Part shown: piece by piece, positions 57,218 to 64,000 of the stretch
Position numbering within the stretch: position 1 is the first letter of the stretch
Layout of the letters: each line of letters opens with the position of its first letter
From: Crassaminicella thermophila
GTDB lineage: Bacteria; Bacillota; Clostridia; Peptostreptococcales; Thermotaleaceae
NCBI RefSeq assembly: GCF_008152325.1
Contig: NZ_CP042243.1
Span: forward strand, 1,369,026 to 1,433,025
Length of the DNA stretch: 64,000 nucleotides
Direction: 5' to 3'
The notes under the pieces: model-generated
What the model saw: only the letters and a program-made list of their open reading frames with translations
The model's database searches: none
Told to the model about the DNA's origin: nothing
Made by a program: the position numbers and the translations under genes

Positions 57218-59857
57218 ATGAAAAAGATGGGTTTAAATGAATTGAGAAAGCAATTTCTAGACTTCTTTGAAAGCAAGGAGCATTATATTAGAAAGAGTTA
57301 TTCATTAGTTCCTGAAAATGACAAGAGCTTATTATTAATAAATGCAGGAATGGCTCCTTTAAAAAATTATTTTATGGGAATAGATACGCCTCCTAAGAAA
57401 AGAATGGCAACATGTCAAAAATGCATTCGTACAGGAGATATTGAAAATGTAGGAAAAACAGCAAGACATGCAACTTTTTTTGAAATGCTTGGAAACTTTT
57501 CTTTTGGAGACTACTTTAAAAATGAATCTATTCAATGGGGTTGGGAGTTTGTAACAAAGTATTTGAATCTTCCTGCTGATAAATTATGGGTATCCGTATA
57601 CGAAGAAGATTATGAAGCATATGAAATTTGGAATAAAAAAATAGGAATTTCTCATGAAAAAATTGTAAAACTGGGAAAAGATGATAATTTCTGGGAAATT
57701 GGAATTGGGCCGTGTGGACCGTGTTCTGAAATTTATTATGATAGAGGAGAAAAATATGGGTGTGGTAGTCCAAATTGCAAACCGGGTTGTGATTGTGATA
57801 GATATATAGAATTTTGGAATCATGTTTTTACACAATTTGATAAAGATGAAAATGGAAACTATAATTCTTTGCCGAATCCTAATATTGATACAGGAATGGG
57901 ATTAGAAAGGATTGCATGTATTATACAAGATGTTGATTCAATATTTGAAATTGATACAATAAAACACATATTAGATAAAGTAGTTGATATATCAGGTAAA
58001 AAATATGGAAAAAATGAAAAAATAGATATATCTATTAGGATTATTACAGATCATATTCGTTCTGTTACATTTATGGTATGTGATGGTATTATGCCAAGTA
58101 ATGAAGGTAGAGGATATGTACTTAGAAGATTGCTCAGAAGAGCAGCAAGACATGGTAAACTTATTGGTATAGAGGGAGCATTTTTAAATCGATTAGTAGA
58201 TAGTGTAATAGAAGTATCTGGAGAAGCTTATCCTGAGCTAATAGAAAGACAAGAGTATATTAATAAGGTTATTGCTATTGAGGAAGAAAGATTTCAAGAA
58301 ACAATAGACCAAGGCAGTGAAATATTAAAAGGATATATTAATGAACTTAAAGAAAAAAATGAAAAAATTTTATTAGGAAAAAATGCTTTTAAATTATATG
58401 ATACTTATGGATTCCCGTTAGAGCTTACAAAAGAAATATTAGAAGAAGAAAATATGATAGTTGATGAAGATGGTTTTAAGGTTGAGATGGAGAAACAAAG
58501 GGAAAGAGCAAGAAATGCTAGACAAAATAATGAGGGAGAAGGTTGGAAAGAAGATATTTATACAAAATTAGACGAGAGTATAAAATCTGAGTTCAAAGGA
58601 TATGAAGAATATACAATGCCTTCAAAAATTTTAGCTATAGTTAAAGATGGAGAGTTTGTAGAGAAAGCAGAACAAGGAGATAATGTAACTATAATATTAG
58701 ATGTTACGCCATTTTATCCTGAAGGAGGAGGGCAGTCAGGAGATAGAGGTGTTTTATCTAATGAAACATGCAATATAGAAGTATTAGATTGTAAAAAAGC
58801 TAGTAATAATAGAATATTACATGTAGGGAAGGTAATAGAAGGTACAATAGCATTAAATACAGTTGTTAAGTCTGCTATTGATGTGGAAAATAGAATAAAT
58901 GCTTCAAGAAATCATACAGCTACACATCTTTTGCATGCGGTTTTAAGAAATATAGTGGGACAGCATGTTGAACAATCTGGGTCATTGGTAACTGATGATA
59001 GATTGAGATTTGACTTTTCACATTTTAGGCCTTTAACAGAGTCAGAGTTAGAAAAGGTTGAAGAATTGGTAAATAAAAAGGTATTAGAAGGTTTAAGGGT
59101 TATAGCTGATGAGATGAGTATACATGATGCTAGAAGAAAAGGAGCAACAGCTTTATTTGGTGAAAAGTATGGGGATATTGTAAGGGTAGTTTCTATTGAT
59201 GATTTCAGCATGGAATTATGTGGAGGAACACATATAGATAATACAAGTAAAATAGGATTATTTAAGATTATAAGTGAAAGTGGAGTTGCTGCTGGTATTA
59301 GAAGAATTGAGGCTATTACAGGGTATAAAGTATATGAATATATAAGAGAACAGGAATTTAAAATAAATGAAATTGCTAAAACTTTAAAGAGTAATCCAAA
59401 AGAAGTAGTAACAAAGATAGAAAATATAGTAAATGAGTTGAAAGCTGCACATAGAGAAGTAGAAATACTTAAAAATAAATTAGCAAGTGGAGAAGTAGAT
59501 CAGATACTAAAAAATGTTGTTGAAATTAATGATATTAAAGTGATAAGATATAAATTAGCTGATTTAGATATGGATAGCTTACGAAAGTTAGGAGATCAAT
59601 TAAAAGACAAATTAGGATCTGGTCTTATAGTATTAGGAGTGCAGAATGATAGTAAGGTGAATTTTCTTGCTATGGCAACAGAAGATGTAGTAGCAAAAGG
59701 GATTCATGCAGGAAACATTATAAAGCATATTGCGAAAATTACAGGTGGTGGTGGTGGTGGGAAACCAACCATGGCACAAGCTGGAGGAAAAGATGCTTCA
59801 AAAATTGATGAGGCGCTTGAATATGTAATTCAGTTAGTAAAAGAGCAAGTAAAATAG
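57218..59857 (+). CDS. alaS: Alanyl-tRNA synthetase
   Basis: A 879-residue class II synthetase. ATG 57218 lies 7 bp after GGAGGT; an in-frame start at 57203 overlaps that site. Aminoacylation domain: LINAGMAPLKNYF, RTGDIENVGKTARHATFFEM, GIGPCGPCSEIYYD. A cysteine-rich insert CGSPNCKPGCDCDR is notable. Editing domain: His566 and His570 in HTATHLLHAVL, Cys668 and His672 in CGGTH. The C-terminal C-Ala domain ends with GGGGGGKPTMAQAGGKD. Under T-box control. Confidence 0.97.
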   Translation: MKKMGLNELRKQFLDFFESKEHYIRKSYSLVPENDKSLLLINAGMAPLKNYFMGIDTPPKKRMATCQKCIRTGDIENVGKTARHATFFEMLGNFSFGDYFKNESIQWGWEFVTKYLNLPADKLWVSVYEEDYEAYEIWNKKIGISHEKIVKLGKDDNFWEIGIGPCGPCSEIYYDRGEKYGCGSPNCKPGCDCDRYIEFWNHVFTQFDKDENGNYNSLPNPNIDTGMGLERIACIIQDVDSIFEIDTIKHILDKVVDISGKKYGKNEKIDISIRIITDHIRSVTFMVCDGIMPSNEGRGYVLRRLLRRAARHGKLIGIEGAFLNRLVDSVIEVSGEAYPELIERQEYINKVIAIEEERFQETIDQGSEILKGYINELKEKNEKILLGKNAFKLYDTYGFPLELTKEILEEENMIVDEDGFKVEMEKQRERARNARQNNEGEGWKEDIYTKLDESIKSEFKGYEEYTMPSKILAIVKDGEFVEKAEQGDNVTIILDVTPFYPEGGGQSGDRGVLSNETCNIEVLDCKKASNNRILHVGKVIEGTIALNTVVKSAIDVENRINASRNHTATHLLHAVLRNIVGQHVEQSGSLVTDDRLRFDFSHFRPLTESELEKVEELVNKKVLEGLRVIADEMSIHDARRKGATALFGEKYGDIVRVVSIDDFSMELCGGTHIDNTSKIGLFKIISESGVAAGIRRIEAITGYKVYEYIREQEFKINEIAKTLKSNPKEVVTKIENIVNELKAAHREVEILKNKLASGEVDQILKNVVEINDIKVIRYKLADLDMDSLRKLGDQLKDKLGSGLIVLGVQNDSKVNFLAMATEDVVAKGIHAGNIIKHIAKITGGGGGGKPTMAQAGGKDASKIDEALEYVIQLVKEQVK

Positions 59858-59868
59858 TATTATGATTT

Positions 59869-59912
59869 GTGGACGAAGGTTTTTATGTAAACTTTCGTCC
59901 ACTAAATTCTTT
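59869..59912 (+). terminator. Terminator after alaS
   Basis: A 14-bp stem with one G-T pair, 59869-59882 pairing with 59889-59902, tail TAAATTCTTTTT. Confidence 0.8.
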
Positions 59913-60003
59913 TTAATATTAAAATGGTCATAGTACGTTTATTGAAGGATTATGTATAAATAAAGAGAATATATATATTATAAAAGAAAGGAAGGAGTGT
60001 TTA

Positions 60004-60264
60004 ATGATGAATGATAAATCTAATTTTACAATGAAGTTTAGTGTTGATAAAGAAAAAATTAATGAAGCAGAAGAAATTTTAAAAAATGTATACAGATCAT
60101 TAAAGGAAAAAGGCTATAATCCAATTAATCAACTAGTAGGATATATTCTTTCAGGAGATCCTACCTATATTACTAGTTATAATAATGCAAGAAGTTTAAT
60201 AAGACAGCTAGAGAGGGATGAATTATTAGAAGAATTATTAAAGAAATATTTAGAAAATAAGTAG
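60004..60264 (+). CDS. ireB: IreB family regulatory phosphoprotein (UPF0297)
   Basis: An 86-residue protein. It has the family core [40 protein letters not shown] and [20 protein letters not shown]. In Enterococcus, IreB is phosphorylated by the Ser/Thr kinase IreK and affects cephalosporin resistance. ireB between alaS and ruvX is widely conserved in Firmicutes; here two further genes separate it from ruvX. AAGGAGTG is 4-7 bp upstream of the ATG doublet. Confidence 0.93.
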   Translation: MMNDKSNFTMKFSVDKEKINEAEEILKNVYRSLKEKGYNPINQLVGYILSGDPTYITSYNNARSLIRQLERDELLEELLKKYLENK

Positions 60265-60276
60265 GAGAGAGATAAA

Positions 60277-62430
60277 TTGAAAAACAACATATTGAAAATA
60301 TATACAGCTATTGTTCTAATATTTGTCATACTAACTTCATTCTCATATGCTGATAAAAGTAAAAAAGTGGTTTTGATTGTGATGAATGAGGTAAATTATG
60401 AAGATCTCTATAGCATGCGTACCATTCAAAAACTAGTTGATAATGGTGCCATTGCATTGATGAATAATAGAACTTCATCAAAAGAAAATATTTATAAAGC
60501 ATATGCAACAATAGGGTCAGGAGTAAGAGCTGAAGCTTCATCTAACTCAACGAGTTGTTTTAATCTTAATGATGAAATTAAAGCTATTTATTATAGAAGA
60601 ACTGGTGTAAATATTCCAAATCAAGGGATTATCAATATAGATATGCCTAGACTCATACGCTTAAATAAAAGTGGACAATATGGAGCAGTTCCCGGAACTT
60701 TAGGACAATCTCTTCATGATAAAGGAATGAAAACAGCAGCTATAGGAAATGCAGATACTAAAGATAATCTTATTAGACTTGCACCCATAATTGCTATGGA
60801 TCATATTGGATATGTAGATTATGGTAATATTGAGCAAGATGCTTTAATAAATGATGAAACATATCCTTTTGGTTTTAAAAGTAATTATTCTAAATTAACA
60901 GAAATTTTTCGAGATGTGTATAATAAATCGGAATTAATTGTAATTGATATTGGCGATCTTGGAAGATTAGAAAGGTATAAATCTAATTTATCAGATGAAA
61001 TGTATTTAGAGCAAAAATCAAAAATTTTAAAAGATGTTGACCACTATATTGAAAATATATTCAATGTTATAAATGAAGATAATACAAGAATTATTCTTGT
61101 AACGCCTTATCCATCATCAGTAGATAGAAAGATTGGTAATAAATTAACACCTGTTATATTTTATGGAGATGGAATCAGTAAAGGGATTTTGACTTCAAAC
61201 ACTACAAGAAGAATAGGTATTATTGGTAACGTTGATATTGCCCCATCTATTGCTGAGTATCTTGAAACAAGCATGCAAAATATGAGTGGAAGACCTGTTG
61301 GAGTTATTCTGAAAAATAATAATTTTGATTATTTAATGAAATTGAATGAAAGAGTTGTAAATATATCACAAAATAGGTATCCAGTATTATCTGCTTTTGC
61401 AGTATTTGAAATATTTGTTTCAATCATAGCATTAATTATGATTTTAATTGAAGATAAGATAAATAAAAGGTTATTTTGCCACTTTAAAAATATTTTATTA
61501 AGTACCATGACAGTACCTTTTGTAATGTTAATTTTGCCTATATTTCACGTTCAAAATCTTTTTATAACTTTTGTTATATTGGTTGGATTGACTTTTATAA
61601 TTACGTATGTTGCTAAAAAAATAAGTAAAAATACATTGGATAGTTTAATTATACTATCTTTTATTACTACATTTGGATTACTTTTAGATATATGTACTAA
61701 TGCCAACTTAATGAAAAATTCACTTTTAGGGTATGACCCTATTATTGGTGCAAGATATTATGGTATAGGCAATGAGTATATGGGGGTGCTAATTGGTTCA
61801 ACTCTTGTATTTTCAACAGCTATAATTGACAGGTTCAAACTTAATAAAATATGGGCAATCTTAACTTTTTTGATTACAATATTAATAATAGGGTTTCCAA
61901 AGTTAGGAGCAAATGTAGGAGGAACGATTACGGCAGTAGCAGCTTTTGCTTTTACAGCTTTAAGACTATCTAATATTAAAATAAAATTAAAACAGTTTAT
62001 GCTTATTGGTATATCAGTAGTATTTGTTGTGGCATGCATGGCTTTTATTGATATAAAACTATTAAAAAGCCAATCACATTTAGCAGGAGCAATTCACCAA
62101 ATCATACAAAGTGGGCCAGGAATTATATTTGTAATTATAAAAAGAAAGATTTCAATGAATTTGAGATTGATTGGAATTACTATATGGAGCAAAGTTTTAA
62201 TATCGGCTATTATAATATTAGCTACGTTATTTTATAGACCAGTTGGTACAATATATAAATTAACTAATTTATATTCTAATTTATCAATTGGTTGGTCAGG
62301 CATTATTATGGCTTGTATAGTAGCATTTTTTGTGAACGATTCGGGTGTTGTTGCTGCAGCAACAGGAATCATATTTTTAGCAATGAGTATGTTGTATCTT
62401 ACTTTTATTTACTTAAAAGAAAATAGTTAG
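60277..62430 (+). CDS. Membrane protein with alkaline-phosphatase-like exterior domain
   Basis: A 717-residue protein starting with TTG behind GGAGAGA. Signal/anchor at residues 5-24, then an extracytoplasmic domain to about 365: KKVVLIVMNEVNYEDLYSMR, ATIGSGVRAEASSNS, IRLAPIIAMDHIGYVDYG, VIDIGDLGRLERY, and IGNVDIAPSIAEYL. This layout matches the phosphoglyceromutase/alkaline-phosphatase-like fold, though I do not see a complete set of metal ligands. About ten TM segments follow, with the conserved-looking loop GYDPIIGARYYGIGNEYMG and KLGANVGGTITAVAAF. Substrate unknown; a role in cell-surface polymers is possible. Confidence 0.75.
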   Translation: MKNNILKIYTAIVLIFVILTSFSYADKSKKVVLIVMNEVNYEDLYSMRTIQKLVDNGAIALMNNRTSSKENIYKAYATIGSGVRAEASSNSTSCFNLNDEIKAIYYRRTGVNIPNQGIINIDMPRLIRLNKSGQYGAVPGTLGQSLHDKGMKTAAIGNADTKDNLIRLAPIIAMDHIGYVDYGNIEQDALINDETYPFGFKSNYSKLTEIFRDVYNKSELIVIDIGDLGRLERYKSNLSDEMYLEQKSKILKDVDHYIENIFNVINEDNTRIILVTPYPSSVDRKIGNKLTPVIFYGDGISKGILTSNTTRRIGIIGNVDIAPSIAEYLETSMQNMSGRPVGVILKNNNFDYLMKLNERVVNISQNRYPVLSAFAVFEIFVSIIALIMILIEDKINKRLFCHFKNILLSTMTVPFVMLILPIFHVQNLFITFVILVGLTFIITYVAKKISKNTLDSLIILSFITTFGLLLDICTNANLMKNSLLGYDPIIGARYYGIGNEYMGVLIGSTLVFSTAIIDRFKLNKIWAILTFLITILIIGFPKLGANVGGTITAVAAFAFTALRLSNIKIKLKQFMLIGISVVFVVACMAFIDIKLLKSQSHLAGAIHQIIQSGPGIIFVIIKRKISMNLRLIGITIWSKVLISAIIILATLFYRPVGTIYKLTNLYSNLSIGWSGIIMACIVAFFVNDSGVVAAATGIIFLAMSMLYLTFIYLKENS

Positions 62431-62439
62431 GAGTATAGT

Positions 62440-63390
62440 ATGGAATATAGAGTATTAGGGAATACAGGAATAAAAGTATCTAGATTATGCTTTGGTGGAT
62501 TAACCATAGGACCGCTACAAGCAAATTTACCAATTGAAATAGGTGCTCAAATAATTTTAGAAGCTTTTAATAGAGGTGTAAATTTTATTGATACTGCAGA
62601 GTTATATGAAACTTATCCATATATTAAAATGGCATTAGAAAATTATAATAAGAATCATATTGTTGTTGCTACAAAATCATATGCTTATGATGAAGAAACT
62701 GCTAAGGTAAGCTTATATAAAGCATTAACTGGATTAAATATTGAAAAAATTGACATATTTTTATTGCATGAGCAGGAAAGTGAGCATACATTAAAAGGAC
62801 ATTATGGAGCCTTAAATTACTACTTAAAAATGAAAGAGCAGGGAATAATAAAAGCTGTAGGTATATCTACTCATACCATTAGAGCAGTTGATGTAGCAGC
62901 TAAGATGGAAGAAATAGATGTAATTCATCCTATTATTAATAAGACGGGGATAGGAATACAAGATGGTAGTAGAGATGATATGCTAAAAGCTATTAAAAAA
63001 GCCTATAAAAATGGAAAAGGTATATACGGAATGAAACCTATTGGAGGAGGGAATTTAATACATTCTGTTGGTGAATGTTTAGACTATGCAATTGGTATAA
63101 ATGAACTTCATTCCATTGCTGTTGGAATGCAAACAAAAGAAGAAGTTATTGCGAATGTATTAAAATTTAGTGGAGAAAAGATTCCAGACGAAATATTAAA
63201 TAAGATTTCAACAAAGAAAAGAAAACTTCATATAGATTATTGGTGTGAAAAGTGTGGAAACTGCGTTAAGCATTGCAAACATAAAGCATTAAGTATAGTT
63301 AGTAATAAAGTAGTTGTAGATATAGATAAATGTGTCCTTTGTGGGTATTGTAGTAGTTATTGTCCACAATTTTGTATAAAAATTGTATAG
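62440..63390 (+). CDS. Aldo/keto reductase fused to a 2[4Fe-4S] ferredoxin domain
   Basis: A 316-residue protein. The AKR barrel begins EYRVLGNTGIKVSRLCFGGL and has the catalytic residues Asp, Tyr and Lys in FIDTAELYETYP and VVATKSYAYD, with His in FLLHEQESEHT. The C-terminal 60 residues carry two cluster motifs, CEKCGNCVKHCKHKAL and CVLCGYCSSYCPQFC. Such fusions are common in anaerobes, and their substrates are mostly unknown; electrons could pass between ferredoxin and a nucleotide or radical partner. It starts 9 bp after the previous gene. Confidence 0.92.
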   Translation: MEYRVLGNTGIKVSRLCFGGLTIGPLQANLPIEIGAQIILEAFNRGVNFIDTAELYETYPYIKMALENYNKNHIVVATKSYAYDEETAKVSLYKALTGLNIEKIDIFLLHEQESEHTLKGHYGALNYYLKMKEQGIIKAVGISTHTIRAVDVAAKMEEIDVIHPIINKTGIGIQDGSRDDMLKAIKKAYKNGKGIYGMKPIGGGNLIHSVGECLDYAIGINELHSIAVGMQTKEEVIANVLKFSGEKIPDEILNKISTKKRKLHIDYWCEKCGNCVKHCKHKALSIVSNKVVVDIDKCVLCGYCSSYCPQFCIKIV

Positions 63391-63405
63391 AGATGAGGGT
63401 CAAAA

Positions 63406-63816
63406 ATGAGAATAATGGGACTAGATGTTGGTGATAAGACGATAGGGGTTGCAGTAAGTGATGCAATGGGATTAACGGCACAAGGAATTGAAACTATCAG
63501 AAGAACAAATAAAAAAGCAGATTATAAAAGGCTAGGAGAAATTATACAAGAAAAAGAAGTAACAAAAATTATCGTAGGATTACCTAAAAATATGAATGGT
63601 ACAATTGGACCACAGGGTGAAAAAGTTCTACAATTTGTAGAAGGACTCAAAAATCGTTTTAATATGGAAATTGTTTTATGGGATGAAAGATTAACAACTG
63701 TAGCCGCTGAGAGAGTATTAATAAGTGCTGATGTCAGCAGAAAAAAAAGAAAAAAAGTAATTGATATGATAGCTGCAACTTATATTTTGCAAAGCTATTT
63801 AGACTCACAAAATTAA
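63406..63816 (+). CDS. ruvX: Holliday junction resolvase-like protein RuvX/YqgF
   Basis: RNase-H-fold protein of 136 residues: [18 protein letters not shown] at the start, [20 protein letters not shown], then [14 protein letters not shown] and [17 protein letters not shown]. In E. coli, YqgF takes part in 16S rRNA 5' processing; nuclease activity on junctions has been proposed. The alaS-ireB-ruvX-DUF1292 order is typical of Firmicutes. Confidence 0.95.
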   Translation: MRIMGLDVGDKTIGVAVSDAMGLTAQGIETIRRTNKKADYKRLGEIIQEKEVTKIIVGLPKNMNGTIGPQGEKVLQFVEGLKNRFNMEIVLWDERLTTVAAERVLISADVSRKKRKKVIDMIAATYILQSYLDSQN

Positions 63817-63832
63817 TAAAGAGGTGATCATA

Positions 63833-64000
63833 GTGGAAAATAATAATATAATAACTTTACTTGATGAAGATGGAAAAGAGATGGATTTTGAAATAATTGC
63901 AACCTTAAAAGTGAATGATTTTGAATATGCAATTCTTCAACCATTAGATGAAAATGATGATGAAGAGGTAGTGATTTTTAAAATTGTACAAGTAGATAGA
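63833..64000 (+). CDS. DUF1292 family protein, 3' end beyond window
   Basis: The first 56 codons of an acidic protein, starting with GTG behind GAGGTGAT: ENNNIITLLDEDGKEMDFEI, then ATLKVNDFEYAILQPLDEND and EEVVIFKIVQVDR. This matches DUF1292 (YrzB), a small acidic protein regularly encoded after ruvX. Function unknown. It is cut by the window end with the frame still open. Confidence 0.9.
   Translation, partial: MENNNIITLLDEDGKEMDFEIIATLKVNDFEYAILQPLDENDDEEVVIFKIVQVDR

Overview
The window is a low-GC, gene-dense stretch of a bacterial chromosome. Gene content and order point to an anaerobic, spore-forming member of the Clostridia that ferments amino acids: SpoIID, GerMN and BofC-type sporulation proteins, the SCIFF peptide with its radical SAM maturase, a selenocysteine tRNA, T-box leaders, and a complete ornithine-to-acetyl-CoA/alanine gene set. 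Relatives of Acetoanaerobium (Clostridium) sticklandii or Alkaliphilus are plausible; this is inferred from gene content only.

Layout. 1-4.2 kb: truncated sensor kinase, GerMN protein, chemotaxis receptor. 4.3 kb: tRNA-Sec. 4.6-6.7 kb: a peptidase-MA-like protein, a decayed DUF6398/TPR-like gene, and a BofC-like gene split by a -1 frameshift at a slippery A-run. 6.7-13.3 kb: ruvC-ruvA-ruvB, a SpoIID/LytB protein, queA-tgt-yajC. 13.4-15.9 kb: TIGR04086 membrane protein, scfA, scfB, gamma carbonic anhydrase. 16-24.3 kb: secD-secF, apt, relA-dtd-MBL hydrolase, a 60-residue helix-turn-helix protein, hemZ. 24.3-27.7 kb: hisS-aspS behind a T-box whose specifier reads as overlapping GAC and CAC. 27.8-31.3 kb: RseC-like protein, trxA, a split ThrE-type exporter, glyA.

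31.3-40.9 kb is the ornithine island. A PAS/sigma-54 activator lies just before a near-consensus -24/-12 promoter, which reads into ord, ortA, ortB, oraS, oraE, a GlmL-like chaperone gene and orr. Together these racemise ornithine, move its terminal amino group in a B12/PLP reaction, oxidise the product and split it by thiolysis. A DUF3343 (putative Se/S carrier) gene follows.

41.3-51.2 kb is the least described part. Two divergent gene pairs lie in tandem. Each pair has a minus-strand gene for a long beta-rich protein with a coiled-coil tail, and a plus-strand gene for a protein with KVYxxCxxRxC near the N-terminus and DFFPPQ near the C-terminus. A sugar-nucleotide and glycosyltransferase cluster follows. 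I infer a glycosylated spore-surface (coat or exosporium) locus. It is the best candidate here for an undescribed system.

51.4-64 kb returns to housekeeping: iscR-iscS-iscU-mnmA, a PRC-barrel protein, a small glycine-zipper-like protein, an AI-2E family permease, T-box/alaS, ireB, a large phosphatase-like membrane protein, a ferredoxin-fused aldo/keto reductase, ruvX and the start of a DUF1292 gene.
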